From Spirochaetia bacterium (GTDB lineage: Bacteria > Spirochaetota > Spirochaetia > Treponematales > Treponemataceae): DNA of 33,778 nucleotides. Each line of letters begins with the position of its first letter. The stretch's first letter is position 1. Shown here in pieces: positions 13,977 through 23,506 of this stretch. A program made the translations under genes and the position numbers. The notes below the pieces were generated by a model that worked only from the letters and a program-made list of their open reading frames with translations, searched no databases and was not told the origin of the DNA. The stretch spans positions 1 to 33,778 of the forward strand of contig CAAGIS010000092.1 of assembly GCA_900769985.1 (NCBI GenBank). The letters run 5' to 3'.

Positions 13977-15482
13977 ATGAAACAGAAAGTTGTAATCATC
14001 GGCGGTGGAATTTCTGGTTTAAGTGCAGGAATTTACGCACAAAAAGCAGGTTTTGAATCTGTCATTTACGAAAAACATTCTGTTCCTGGTGGTCAGTGTA
14101 CCGGCTGGATGAGAAACGGGCACTACATAGATAACTGCATTTGCTGGATGACAGGTGCAAAAGAAGGTTATGACATTTGGAACATCTGGAAAGATTCCGG
14201 GATTTGTGCAGATTCAGTTCCAATTCATCAACTTGAAGCTTTTTATAAATCTGAATCAGACGGTCAGTCAATCTGCCTTTGGAGAGACCTTGATAAAACT
14301 GAAAAACAGATGATTGAATTAAGTCCTGAAGATTCAAAAGAAATTAAAAAATTCATCAAGAACGTACGCCTTTCTGAATCGCTGCAAGTTCCGACAAAAA
14401 AACCACTTGATATGATGAATCTCTTTGATTTGACATTATACGGCTTAAAAATGCTTAAAATGCTGCCAGTACTATTCAATTATTCAAGAATGAGTGTCGG
14501 AGAACTAAGCGAAAAATTCAAGCATCCACTGTTAAAAAAGTTAATTACTGATTATCTACCGAGAGATTACCTTGCGCATCTTTTTATAACAGCCTATGGA
14601 ACAATTACGTCAGGAGGAGGAGGTATTCCTGTCGGGGGTTCTTTTGCAGCAGTTCAGCGAATGGTAAACAGATACAAACAGCTTGACGGAAAACTTGTAT
14701 GTTCAAGTCCTGTAGAAAAAATCATTATCAACAAGAACAAAGCAACAGGTGTTCTTCTTGAAAACGGCGAAAAAATCGATGCTGATTTTGTAATATGTTC
14801 AGCAGATACATACCACACATTTGACAAACTGCTTGACAACAAATATATGCCAAAGATTCTTAAAAAATCGTATGACGACCGCAAGAACAATCCGCTTGGA
14901 AGCAGCTTCCATGTTGCATTCAGCTATGACGGTGTAACAGACAAAATCGGTGGAAGGACATTTTTTGACTGTAAAGGATATAATCTTGCAAAACGAAAAA
15001 TCACAAGAACGAATATAAAAAACTATTCTTTTGAAAAGACGACAGTTCCGAACGGGAAAAGTCTTTTACAGGTAAAAATCTTGCAAAATGAAGAAGAATA
15101 TGAATACTGGGCACATCTTTACAATACTGACAAACAGCGCTATGAATCAGAAAAACTTGAAGCTGCAAAATGCATCCAGGAAACTATCGAAGAAAAATAT
15201 CCGTTTACAAAAGGAAAGTTGAAACTGCTTGACGTATGGACACCATACACATATACCAAATTCTGCAATGCATACAAGGGCGTTTACATGACGTTCATGC
15301 CTACAAAAAAAAGTCCGAACCTGACAAATGTTCCTGGTATTGTAAAAGGCGTAAACAATCTGTTCCTTGCAGGACAATGGCTTATGGCACCGGGCGGAAT
15401 TCCTGTTGCTCTTGTAACAGGAAAATATGCAGTTCAGCGTATACTAAAAAAAATGCACAAAAGTGTAATTTTAAATCCATAA
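13977..15482 (+). CDS. FAD-dependent oxidoreductase, phytoene desaturase-like
   Basis: Flavoprotein of 501 residues in the CrtI/phytoene dehydrogenase-related amine-oxidase-fold superfamily. An N-terminal Rossmann motif GGGISG (9-14) binds the ADP part of FAD, with Glu at the end of the second strand (YEKH) and GGQCTGW behind it. The C-terminal FAD-closing segment is LFLAGQWLMAPGGIPVAL. Members desaturate carotenoids or saturate polyprenyl chains, but many bacterial homologues have unknown substrates, and no carotenoid genes are nearby. AAGGGA precedes ATG 13977. I do not assign a substrate. Confidence 0.85.
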   Translation: MKQKVVIIGGGISGLSAGIYAQKAGFESVIYEKHSVPGGQCTGWMRNGHYIDNCICWMTGAKEGYDIWNIWKDSGICADSVPIHQLEAFYKSESDGQSICLWRDLDKTEKQMIELSPEDSKEIKKFIKNVRLSESLQVPTKKPLDMMNLFDLTLYGLKMLKMLPVLFNYSRMSVGELSEKFKHPLLKKLITDYLPRDYLAHLFITAYGTITSGGGGIPVGGSFAAVQRMVNRYKQLDGKLVCSSPVEKIIINKNKATGVLLENGEKIDADFVICSADTYHTFDKLLDNKYMPKILKKSYDDRKNNPLGSSFHVAFSYDGVTDKIGGRTFFDCKGYNLAKRKITRTNIKNYSFEKTTVPNGKSLLQVKILQNEEEYEYWAHLYNTDKQRYESEKLEAAKCIQETIEEKYPFTKGKLKLLDVWTPYTYTKFCNAYKGVYMTFMPTKKSPNLTNVPGIVKGVNNLFLAGQWLMAPGGIPVALVTGKYAVQRILKKMHKSVILNP

Positions 15483-15519
15483 AGTTGTTTAATTTTTGAC
15501 AATCCATATAAAAAAATTG

Positions 15520-15582
15520 AAAGCAAAATTGCTGGACATTCAGAATATTAAAAGTATTCTTGATATTCAGCAGTTTTGCTTT
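15520..15582. promoter_or_regulatory. Long inverted repeat overlapping the ABC operon promoter
   Basis: AAAGCAAAATTGCTG (15520-15534) and CAGCAGTTTTGCTTT (15568-15582) match as inverted arms at 14 of 15 positions. A smaller AGAATA/TATTCT repeat lies between them. The right arm fills most of the promoter spacer (15566-15582). It could terminate the upstream gene, serve as an operator, or both. Confidence 0.6.
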
Positions 15583-15588
15583 TATAAT
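15560..15588 (+). promoter_or_regulatory. Sigma-70 promoter of the ABC/Gld operon
   Basis: TTGATA (15560-15565), 17 bp, consensus TATAAT (15583-15588). The predicted start near 15595 gives a leader of about 28 nt. AGGAG at 15591-15595 is too far from ATG 15623 to act as its ribosome binding site. Confidence 0.75.
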
Positions 15589-15622
15589 GCAGGAGTTTGC
15601 TTTTACAGCATAAAAAATCTTT

Positions 15623-16579
15623 ATGATAGAAGTTTCTCACGTTTCTAAACATTTCGGAAATTTTAAAGCGGTTGATGACATAACCTTTTCAATTCCGACA
15701 GGACAGATTGTCGGACTTTTAGGTCCGAATGGTGCGGGCAAAACAACTACAATGAGAATGATTACAGGTTTCTGGGGAATGACGTCAGGTTCAATAAAAA
15801 TTGACGGTCAAGAAATTTCTGACAATCTGACAAAGGCTAAAAGCAAAATCGGCTATATGCCAGAATCTGCGCCTTTATATGCAGAAATGATTGTAGAAGA
15901 CTATTTAAAATATCTGTGCCAGATTCACAATCAGAATGAAGATGAAAAAATCAGCGAGCTTTGCCAGACTTGCGGTCTTAAAGAGGTAATGGACAAAAAC
16001 ATCAGCGATTTGTCACGAGGTTATAAACAACGTGTCGGGCTTGCTCATGCTCTGATTAACAATCCTGAGATTTTGATTTTAGACGAACCTACAAGCGGAC
16101 TTGATCCAAACCAGATTGAAGAAGTGCGTTCGCTCATCAAAGAAATCGGTAAAACAAGAACAGTAATAATTTCTACGCATATTCTTCAAGAAGTCGAAAA
16201 CATCTGCGACAGAGTCATAATTATTTCTGACGGAAAAATCGTTGCAGACAGCCCTACAGGAGAACTGCAGGAAAAATTCGGACAGAAAATTGCTGTCAAT
16301 TTAATTCTTGAAGGATGTACTTTTACAGAAGCAAAAAAAATTTTTTCTTCGATTGAAGAAATCCAAAGCATTACAAAACGAACGGATGATTTTTCCGCAC
16401 CTTCTAAGAAAGCAGTCGGGCTTTGCATTCACGTAAACGGAACTGCAGAAATTCGGAACAAAATTTTCAAGCTTATCGTAAAAAACAAATTAATTCCTTA
16501 TGAAATAACAACTGTCAAAAACAGTCTTGAAGATATATTCCATATATTAACACAAAAAAATTCCAGTCAGGAAAATTAA
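15623..16579 (+). CDS. ABC transporter ATP-binding protein (GldA-like)
   Basis: ATPase subunit of 318 residues. Walker A is GPNGAGKTT near 35, the signature is LSRGYKQRVGL, and Walker B is ILILDEPTSGLDP, followed by the switch histidine in STHILQEV. A C-terminal extension of about 90 residues is typical of GldA/CcmA-type subunits. It heads a four-gene operon with an ABC-2 permease, a GldG-like protein and a DUF4340 protein. This cassette is widespread in bacteria and is best known from gliding Bacteroidetes, but its cargo in spirochaetes is unknown. No close Shine-Dalgarno sequence precedes ATG 15623, and a stop at 15611 rules out an upstream in-frame start. Confidence 0.92.
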   Translation: MIEVSHVSKHFGNFKAVDDITFSIPTGQIVGLLGPNGAGKTTTMRMITGFWGMTSGSIKIDGQEISDNLTKAKSKIGYMPESAPLYAEMIVEDYLKYLCQIHNQNEDEKISELCQTCGLKEVMDKNISDLSRGYKQRVGLAHALINNPEILILDEPTSGLDPNQIEEVRSLIKEIGKTRTVIISTHILQEVENICDRVIIISDGKIVADSPTGELQEKFGQKIAVNLILEGCTFTEAKKIFSSIEEIQSITKRTDDFSAPSKKAVGLCIHVNGTAEIRNKIFKLIVKNKLIPYEITTVKNSLEDIFHILTQKNSSQEN

Positions 16580-16614
16580 CCACAGGCGGAATCTTTATCA
16601 ACTGGAGAAAAAAA

Positions 16615-17340
16615 ATGTCAAAACAAAAAAAACATAACATAACTTTTACGATTGCAAAACGGGAACTGCACTCGTATTTTACAAGTCCGATTGCGTATAT
16701 CGTAACGGCGCTTTTTTTGATTGCAACTGGAATATTTTTTTATTCAACTTTTTTTCTGAATAAAAAAGCAGAATTAAGAATTTTCTTTACGCTGTTGCCC
16801 TATTCATTCTGTCTGTTTATTCCTGCAATAACAATGCGCGTTTTTTCGGAAGAACAAAAATCGGGAAGCATAGAAACTTTGATGACATTACCTGTGACAG
16901 AAACACAAGTAGTTCTCGGAAAATTTCTTGCAAGTTTTATTTCAAGCAGCACAATGCTCATTCCGACTTTATTCTACATAATTACGCTTTTGTTTTTTGG
17001 GAAGCCTGATTTTGGTCCGATTGCCGGTGGTTATTTTGGAGCGGTTTTGTTATGCGCAGTTTATTCGGCAACAGGTGTTTTTGCTTCTGCAATTACAAAA
17101 AACCAGATAATCGCTTTTTTTACTTCGCTTGGAATTAATGCAGCTTTTACTTTAATTCATTTTTTTATGGTTTTTATTCCAGGAACTTTTGTAAAAATGC
17201 TGAATTATTTTTCAATCGTTTCTCATTTCAATTCTGTTGCACGAGGAATTATTGATACACGCGACGTTATTTATTTTATAACTTTGATTGCAGTTTTTAT
17301 AATTGCAGCGATTCACGTACAGGAAAAACGAAGAAAGTAA
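16615..17340 (+). CDS. ABC-2 type permease (GldF-like)
   Basis: Membrane subunit of 241 residues with six hydrophobic segments. The N-terminal AKRELHSYFTSPIAYIVTALF and the cytoplasmic segment RVFSEEQKSGSIETLMTLPV are hallmarks of the ABC-2 permease group that includes GldF and NosY. It would form the channel driven by the ATPase encoded upstream. GGAG lies shortly before ATG 16615. Its stop overlaps the ribosome binding region of the next gene, so the operon is tightly coupled. Confidence 0.92.
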   Translation: MSKQKKHNITFTIAKRELHSYFTSPIAYIVTALFLIATGIFFYSTFFLNKKAELRIFFTLLPYSFCLFIPAITMRVFSEEQKSGSIETLMTLPVTETQVVLGKFLASFISSSTMLIPTLFYIITLLFFGKPDFGPIAGGYFGAVLLCAVYSATGVFASAITKNQIIAFFTSLGINAAFTLIHFFMVFIPGTFVKMLNYFSIVSHFNSVARGIIDTRDVIYFITLIAVFIIAAIHVQEKRRK

Positions 17341-17349
17341 GAGGATACT

Positions 17350-19005
17350 ATGAATAGATTTATGACCTGGCTGAAAAAGCCCTCAAGCGACAGGGTTCTT
17401 TTAATTATCGCACTGATACTTTTAAATCTGGTCAGTGCAAGGGCATTTTTAAGATTTGACCTTACAAGTCAAAAATCATTTTCAATCTCAAAGGCAAGCA
17501 AGGAAGTCGTAAAACATATTGATTCACCGCTTTCAATAAAAGTTTTCTTTTCAAAAAATCTGCCTGCCCCTTACAATTATGTTGAACAATATCTGACTGA
17601 CATTCTTGCAGAATACAAAGCAAGTGCGTCAAATTATTTTTCATACCAAGTGTTTGACATGAATAAAGCAGAAAATCAAAAAATTGCATCGGAATTGGGG
17701 CTCGGACCTGTTCAGATTGACACAGTCGAAAATACAGGGTTTTCATCTAAGATTGTTTGGATGGGACTTGCAATTACTTACGGCGATTACATTGCAACGC
17801 TCGATTCGCTTAAAACTTCGAGTGACATTGAATACAAAATAACGACGACAATTTCAAAAATCATTTCTGCGCAGAATACAAACTCAGATAAACTTTTTGA
17901 AATCGCTTATATCACAGGTCATAACGAAAATGAACTCAGGTCAAATCCTTATGCACAAAGTTACGCAGAAGTTGGCTCTGGAAATTTTTACAATATGCTT
18001 TCAGACATCTACACCATAAAAGAAATAAATCTTGCAGATGCCGACATTCCTCAAAACATAAAAGCAATCATCGTAAATTCTCCAAAGTCAAAAATCCCTG
18101 AAAATGAACTTTTAAAAATTGACCAGTTCATAATGAACGGCGGCAATGCAATTTTCTTTGTAAATCCACTCGAAGAATTTGTGCCGGACCAAAACAGTTA
18201 TCCTGTTTATTTGCCAGGAGAGTCAGGACTTGATGAATTTCTTGCAAACTATGGAATAAAAATCAATCCAAGTTACGTAATGGATGAAAAATGCTATACG
18301 CAGAATGTTTCTGGATTCGGCAAACAGATTTTAAACTGGGCGCCTGTTGTAGAAAAAAACAGTCTTGCAAAAAACAATCCGATTACACAAAATCTTGGCG
18401 GTTTAATCTTTTTTGGAAACGGTCCTATCGACATTACAGAAGCAGAAAACAACAATTTAAGAACAACAGTTCTGGCAAAATCTTCTGCGCAGTCCTGGAC
18501 AATGAATGAAAACATCATACTGTACCCTGGCTACATAAATCCGCCCTCAGATAAAAACTCATTAAAGTCAGAAAACCTTGCAGTCCTTGTCGAAGGACAA
18601 TTTGAGTCTGCATTTGCAAAAAGCGAAATTGAAAAACCGCAGTCATACAAAGCGCAGTGCTCGCAAACTTCAAAAATCATTGCAGTAAGTTCCGGCATAG
18701 TAACGACAGATACTCTGATTGACAAAAACGGAACAGAACCAATTTCAATGTTCATACGAAATGCGATTGATTATGTAAATGAAAATCCTGATTTTTGCAC
18801 TATGCGGACTAAAGGAACAAGGCTTGATTTTATTTCAATAAAGAGTCAGAAATCTGTCGCACTTGTAAAAATCTTAAATGAGTTCGCTCTGGCACTCGTT
18901 GTCCTTATCGCAGGATTTTTTGTATGGCGAATGAGAATAACGCGGAAATATTTTATTCACCAGAAATATAATTCTGATGACAGGCGTTTGATTGACAAAG
19001 AATAA
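17350..19005 (+). CDS. GldG-like ABC auxiliary protein
   Basis: Membrane-anchored protein of 551 residues with one N-terminal transmembrane helix (about 17-35), a large extracytoplasmic region and a second helix near the C-terminus (about 515-535). The region RFDLTSQKSFSISKASKEVV followed by IKVFFSKNLPAPYN is the start of the ABC-auxiliary (GldG/IFT-like) domain. It probably works in the periplasm with the adjacent ATPase and permease. AGAGGA precedes ATG 17350. Family and neighbours make the call firm. The molecular function is not known. Confidence 0.88.
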   Translation: MNRFMTWLKKPSSDRVLLIIALILLNLVSARAFLRFDLTSQKSFSISKASKEVVKHIDSPLSIKVFFSKNLPAPYNYVEQYLTDILAEYKASASNYFSYQVFDMNKAENQKIASELGLGPVQIDTVENTGFSSKIVWMGLAITYGDYIATLDSLKTSSDIEYKITTTISKIISAQNTNSDKLFEIAYITGHNENELRSNPYAQSYAEVGSGNFYNMLSDIYTIKEINLADADIPQNIKAIIVNSPKSKIPENELLKIDQFIMNGGNAIFFVNPLEEFVPDQNSYPVYLPGESGLDEFLANYGIKINPSYVMDEKCYTQNVSGFGKQILNWAPVVEKNSLAKNNPITQNLGGLIFFGNGPIDITEAENNNLRTTVLAKSSAQSWTMNENIILYPGYINPPSDKNSLKSENLAVLVEGQFESAFAKSEIEKPQSYKAQCSQTSKIIAVSSGIVTTDTLIDKNGTEPISMFIRNAIDYVNENPDFCTMRTKGTRLDFISIKSQKSVALVKILNEFALALVVLIAGFFVWRMRITRKYFIHQKYNSDDRRLIDKE

Positions 19006-19062
19006 AACAGACATAAATTTTCAAAATAAATTTTATTTATTGATTTTTTTTGAGGAAACAAG

Positions 19063-19995
19063 ATGAGCAAAAGAAAAATTTTTTTAATAAGTTCAATTTT
19101 AATTCTTGCAGTTACATATATTTTTCAGCTTACATTTTCTGCAGCAGGAAAAATTAAAGAAATAAAAATAAAAGAAATTCCAGATTCAATTTTAATTGAA
19201 AACAAAAAAGAAAAAATTGAACTTACGAAACTCGACGGGAATTGGTTTACAAATGACAAACTGCCTGTAAAAAAAGATGCAGCAAATTATATAATAGATA
19301 CAGTTTCAAACATAAAAGTCATTGACACTGTTTCAAAATCAAATTCAGAAATTGAGTTCTCAAAATACGGTTTGTCAGAACCTGTAATAGTTTCTTTGTT
19401 TTTTAATAAAAAACCGATTCAGAAAATCCTGGTCGGAAAAACTTCCAGCACAGGAAATCAGACTTATATAAAAATTGACGGTAAAAAAGAAATTTATCTT
19501 GCAACTGGAAATTTAAATTCTATTTTTGGTGTTACTCAAAATGAACTTCTTGATATGACTCTTTATTCTGTAAAAGAAAATGAAGTTTTCAAAGTTCAGC
19601 TTTTAGAAGGCGCTGAGAACCACAATATTTTTACTGCTGAAAAATCAGGCGAGATTGCAAGTTTTAACTGGAAGATTACAAAAGCAGATGATGCAAGTTA
19701 TGACTTAACAAAATTCAATCCTGAAAAATTCCAAAACTGGATTAACTCACTACTGGAATTAAAAGCGCAGGACTGGCTTGAAGACTGGCAGGATTTTGCA
19801 TCACTTGAAAAAGACAATTCGTCAACTACATTGATTATTAATGCAGCTGACAAAGAAATTAAAATCACTCTTTTTGATAATGGCGAAACAGATTCAAAAG
19901 CCGTCTGCATCTGTTCGGAGAATAATTTTCCATGCAGAATTTCAGATGATGACTTAGCAAAGTTTAACGTCACGCTTAACGATTTTATCGACTGA
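19063..19995 (+). CDS. DUF4340-domain membrane-anchored protein
   Basis: Protein of 310 residues with one N-terminal transmembrane helix (about 6-24) and the rest outside the cytoplasmic membrane. It shows the repeated DUF4340 pattern of short beta units: IELTKLDGNWFTND, LPVKKDAANYIIDTVSNIK, then EFSKYGLSEPVIVSLFF and ILVGKTSSTGNQTYIK. Genes of this family usually close the ABC/GldG cassette, as here. It likely assists or regulates the transporter in the periplasm. GAGG precedes ATG 19063. A strong terminator ends the operon. Confidence 0.85.
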   Translation: MSKRKIFLISSILILAVTYIFQLTFSAAGKIKEIKIKEIPDSILIENKKEKIELTKLDGNWFTNDKLPVKKDAANYIIDTVSNIKVIDTVSKSNSEIEFSKYGLSEPVIVSLFFNKKPIQKILVGKTSSTGNQTYIKIDGKKEIYLATGNLNSIFGVTQNELLDMTLYSVKENEVFKVQLLEGAENHNIFTAEKSGEIASFNWKITKADDASYDLTKFNPEKFQNWINSLLELKAQDWLEDWQDFASLEKDNSSTTLIINAADKEIKITLFDNGETDSKAVCICSENNFPCRISDDDLAKFNVTLNDFID

Positions 19996-20006
19996 ATTTA
20001 AAAGAT

Positions 20007-20046
20007 AAAAAGCCTGACAGTTATAAATGCTGTCAGGCTTTTTTTT
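20007..20046. terminator. Bidirectional terminator between the ABC operon and tyrS
   Basis: AAAAAGCCTGACAG (20007-20020) pairs perfectly with CTGTCAGGCTTTTT (20030-20043). A-runs and T-runs on both sides let it serve both converging units. Confidence 0.92.
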
Positions 20047-20051
20047 ATAAT

Positions 20052-21287
20052 TTATTCAATATTTGCAATAAAATATTTTTTCTTGCCACGTCTGATAATT
20101 ATAACCTTGCCTTCGATAGCACTTTCTTTTTTTACAATCATAGATTCGTCACTTGCAAGTTCACCATTTATATAAACAGCCTTGCCGTTAATAAATTCCC
20201 TTGCCTCACGCTTACTTGCTACAATCTTATTGTTTACAAGGACATCGATTAAAGGCTGTTCCTCTGCATACGCAAAAGACGGAACACCTTTTAAACCTGT
20301 CATAATGTCGCTTACAGACAGACCTTTAAAATCGCCTGCAAATAATTTCTGGCTTACAACAACAGCATTGTCAGCTTCATCTTTTCCGTGAATATCTTTT
20401 ACGACTTCCCATGCAAGAGCCTTCTGTGCAATGCGTGTTTCAGGAGATTCCATCTGCTTTGAATAAATTTCTTCTATTTGTTCTTTAGAAAGGAATGTAA
20501 AGACTTTAAGATATTCAAGAACCTTTGAGTCATCAGAATTAATAAGATACTGATAAATTGCATATGGCGAAGTTTTATTTTTATCAAGCCAAAGTGCATT
20601 TCCTTCTGACTTACCGAATTTTTTCCCTGTCGGATCAAGAATTAACGGCATCGTGAATGCATATGCAGTTTTTTCAAGAACTTTTCTGATTAAATCAACG
20701 CCGGTCGTAATGTTTCCCCATTGATCACTTCCTGCAACCTGCATGATACATTTTTTCTCCTGAAACAAATGCAGAAAATCATAACCCTGTAAAAGCATAT
20801 ATGCAAATTCAGCAAACGTAATTCCTGTCTCCAGACGACGACGGATAATGTCTTTATCCAGCATATAATTTATATTGATATATTTTCCGATGTCACGCAA
20901 AAAATTAAGGAAAGTATAATCTTTCATCCAGTCGTAATTATCAACAAGTTCTGCAGCAGGAACAAGGCGCTTAATCTGTTCCCTGATTCCGCTGATATTG
21001 TTATTTACAGTTTCTTCAGAAATAATTTCTCGTTCTGCAGTAGGACGAGGATCGCCGATTCTGCCGGTAGCTCCTCCACAAAGCAAAACAGGATGATGAC
21101 CGGCATTAGCAAGACGTTTTGCCATACAAAGCGACGAATAATGCCCCAGATGAAGAGAATCTGCTGTTGGATCAGTTCCCCAGTAAAACGAAAATGGTTC
21201 GCCATCAAGAACTTTTTGCAATTCGCTTTCTTCACCTGCAATATCTTTTATCAAACCGCGCCATTTTAAATCTTCAAATAATGTCAT
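20052..21287 (-). CDS. tyrS: Tyrosyl-tRNA synthetase
   Basis: Class I synthetase that charges tRNA-Tyr in the cytoplasm. The 411-residue protein carries the HIGH-type motif HLGH (46-49), the tyrosine-pocket segment with VAGSDQWGN (184-192), and the KMSKS-type motif KFGKS (223-227). The C-terminal S4 RNA-binding domain spans about 345-405 (KIVASKREAREFINGKAV). AAGGAA precedes ATG 21287. It is followed by the shared terminator at 20007-20046. Nothing unusual was seen. Confidence 0.97.
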   Translation of the reverse strand: MTLFEDLKWRGLIKDIAGEESELQKVLDGEPFSFYWGTDPTADSLHLGHYSSLCMAKRLANAGHHPVLLCGGATGRIGDPRPTAEREIISEETVNNNISGIREQIKRLVPAAELVDNYDWMKDYTFLNFLRDIGKYININYMLDKDIIRRRLETGITFAEFAYMLLQGYDFLHLFQEKKCIMQVAGSDQWGNITTGVDLIRKVLEKTAYAFTMPLILDPTGKKFGKSEGNALWLDKNKTSPYAIYQYLINSDDSKVLEYLKVFTFLSKEQIEEIYSKQMESPETRIAQKALAWEVVKDIHGKDEADNAVVVSQKLFAGDFKGLSVSDIMTGLKGVPSFAYAEEQPLIDVLVNNKIVASKREAREFINGKAVYINGELASDESMIVKKESAIEGKVIIIRRGKKKYFIANIE

Positions 21288-21386
21288 ATTGTGTTCCTTA
21301 AAAATATTTTTTAAACTCTATAGTAGTTTTATAAATTCAATTAGTAATACCAGTTGCAGGAGATTCAAAAATCACTGCAAAAAAAA

Positions 21387-22361
21387 TCATCTGACAGATT
21401 TCTCCTTTCTATGCCGGACATAACAGAATATGCCGAGTCCCAGACCAAAAACAATCATCAGAAAACACAAAATCTGCCCTGTAGAAATATTGAAAAGAGA
21501 AACATCCCTGTCTAAAGGCGCGCTGACTGTATTTCCGATTTTAAATCCCATATCTTCATCAGGCATTCTGAAATATTCGATTATAAATCTGAACAAACCA
21601 TAGCCGACAATGTAAAACGCGCTGAAAAAACCGTCAAAAGGCTTTTTCTTTCGCAAAAACCACATAATCAAAAACAATGCGATGCCTTCAAAAAAAGCTT
21701 CATACAACTGGCTCGGGTGGCGCGGCAGATTTACAAGACCTGTTGCAGGAATTTCCATTCCAATAGAAGATGCAAATTCCTGAACCCACGGCATTGATGC
21801 ACTGTAATGCTGAGCATCAGGAAAAATCATTCCCCAGGGCATTTTTGTAAGCCTGCCGTAAAGTTCACCGTTAAAAAAATTTCCAAGTCTGCCAAAAGTA
21901 TAGCCACACGGAATTGCAACAGCCATTGCATCCATCCATTTAAACAACGGCTTTTTGTTTTTCCAGCACCAGAACACCATTCCAATAAAACCACCGATAA
22001 AACCTCCGTGGTAAGACATTCCAGCAAGCCCCGTAAAATTCATATTTTCATCAAACGGCCAGAATATAAGCCATGGAGCTTTCCAGTATTTTCCGCTCGG
22101 AGTATAAACAAGACATGCAAAAATACGCGCACCGATTAACAGAAATACAAAACCTGTCGCAATGAAACTCATAACTTCGTCTTCCGTTGCTTTGATTTTT
22201 TTTGTATCAAGAGCGCCTTCTTTAAATTGAATTTTTAAAATCAAATATGCAAATGCAAATGCAAAAACATACATCAATCCGTACCATCTTAAAAAAGAAA
22301 CTCCCGGTATTATTTCAGGATGAATCCATGACGGATAATTAACATATAACAAAGAGTTCAT
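21387..22361 (-). CDS. lgt: Prolipoprotein diacylglyceryl transferase
   Basis: Inner-membrane enzyme that attaches diacylglycerol from phosphatidylglycerol to the lipobox cysteine, the first step of lipoprotein maturation. The 324-residue protein has about seven hydrophobic segments. Signature residues are His118 in YHGGFIGG, the Lgt motif GRLGNFFNGELYGR (157-170), and the later HPSQLYEAFFEG. These correspond to the essential histidine and arginine region of E. coli Lgt. Its ATG overlaps the stop of the MinD-like gene as ATGA, so translation is coupled. Its substrates would include the two lipoproteins encoded in this window. Confidence 0.97.
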   Translation of the reverse strand: MNSLLYVNYPSWIHPEIIPGVSFLRWYGLMYVFAFAFAYLILKIQFKEGALDTKKIKATEDEVMSFIATGFVFLLIGARIFACLVYTPSGKYWKAPWLIFWPFDENMNFTGLAGMSYHGGFIGGFIGMVFWCWKNKKPLFKWMDAMAVAIPCGYTFGRLGNFFNGELYGRLTKMPWGMIFPDAQHYSASMPWVQEFASSIGMEIPATGLVNLPRHPSQLYEAFFEGIALFLIMWFLRKKKPFDGFFSAFYIVGYGLFRFIIEYFRMPDEDMGFKIGNTVSAPLDRDVSLFNISTGQILCFLMIVFGLGLGIFCYVRHRKEKSVR

Positions 22362-23506
22362 ATTTTAAATCCTTGCTGAACAGCTTTTACAAGTTTTGAT
22401 TTTAAAAGATTGTTTTCTTTTCTGACTTGCGTAAGCTCATAATTCTGCATTTTTATAGTTTCAATTAATTCGCCGGTTGTAAGTGCACCGCTTCCGAGCA
22501 AATCCTGAATTCCGCTCAGTTTAAGTTCAAAGTCTTCAGCGGCTTCTTCTGATGCCTGCTCAAACGAGAAAGAAGTCATATCTTCGTCAGGTATAAAATT
22601 ATCGCCAAACGTTATTGTGTCAGCGGCAAGTATTTTTTCTGAAATACGGTAAATTGCCTGAGATAGAACAGATTGCGGTTTGTACACAATGACAGGAAGA
22701 CGGCTTGCAAGCGCACGATCTTCAAGAGAATCTTTGTACATAATTCCAAGATGTTCAATATCAAGTCCAAGATACTGATTGCAGGAAACTCTGATTCGCT
22801 GAGCGCGGTCTGCATCTTTGGGGTCTTCAATCATATTCATAATAAGGCGCGGCCTGAAAGTTTTTAAATTCCGTTCAAACTTGTCTGCACTGACAGAATC
22901 AACTTTTCGTATTTCTTCAATCAATCGCGGAATATAAAGCCGTTGCAATGAAGTAGCATCCTGCTTTAATTTTGTAATCATCTTTGCAGCAGGGGTCGTA
23001 GATTTAAAAGAAGAATGCATCAATCTGAAAACAGCATTCTTTAAAAACAAATATCCGTTAAGCGTTGCAGTAACTGCAGGCGCCGTTACGACAATTCCCT
23101 GAGGAGAAAGCAGGAACAAATCAAGAATAATTTGATGAGTTCCAGCACCTAAATCGATAATGAGAAAATCGGCATCAATGTTTTTAAATGCCTTTATCAG
23201 TTTACTTTTCTGAGGAGCCTTTAAGGTCGACAGTCCAGGAATTTCACTGTCACCGGCAATAAAATCTACATTCTTATAATCAGTTTTTATGATAATATCT
23301 TTAAACTCACCATGACCTGTGAGCCATGTTCCAAGTCCTTGTTTTGGTGCTTGCTGTCCTAAAACAAGATGAAGATTTGAGGCGCCTAAATCAAGATCGG
23401 CTAAAACGACTTTTTTTCCACTCTGTCCAAGAGCTATAGCTAGATTTGCAGACAGGAGGCTTTTTCCGACACCACCTTTTCCACTAGCAACAGGAATTAT
23501 TTGCAT
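22358..23506 (-). CDS. MinD/FlhG-like P-loop ATPase
   Basis: ParA/MinD-superfamily ATPase of 382 residues, a membrane or polar switch in known cases. The deviant Walker A KGGVGKS (10-16) is followed by LADLDLGASNLH and the Walker B-like FLIIDLGAG. The long C-terminal half is less conserved and ends in a predicted coiled coil (about 345-375). It is not classical MinD: the C-terminal amphipathic helix is not evident and no minC or minE is nearby. FlhG or an uncharacterised spirochaete member is more likely. It is the first gene of a leaderless-type unit and overlaps lgt. Confidence 0.82.
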   Translation of the reverse strand: MQIIPVASGKGGVGKSLLSANLAIALGQSGKKVVLADLDLGASNLHLVLGQQAPKQGLGTWLTGHGEFKDIIIKTDYKNVDFIAGDSEIPGLSTLKAPQKSKLIKAFKNIDADFLIIDLGAGTHQIILDLFLLSPQGIVVTAPAVTATLNGYLFLKNAVFRLMHSSFKSTTPAAKMITKLKQDATSLQRLYIPRLIEEIRKVDSVSADKFERNLKTFRPRLIMNMIEDPKDADRAQRIRVSCNQYLGLDIEHLGIMYKDSLEDRALASRLPVIVYKPQSVLSQAIYRISEKILAADTITFGDNFIPDEDMTSFSFEQASEEAAEDFELKLSGIQDLLGSGALTTGELIETIKMQNYELTQVRKENNLLKSKLVKAVQQGFKI

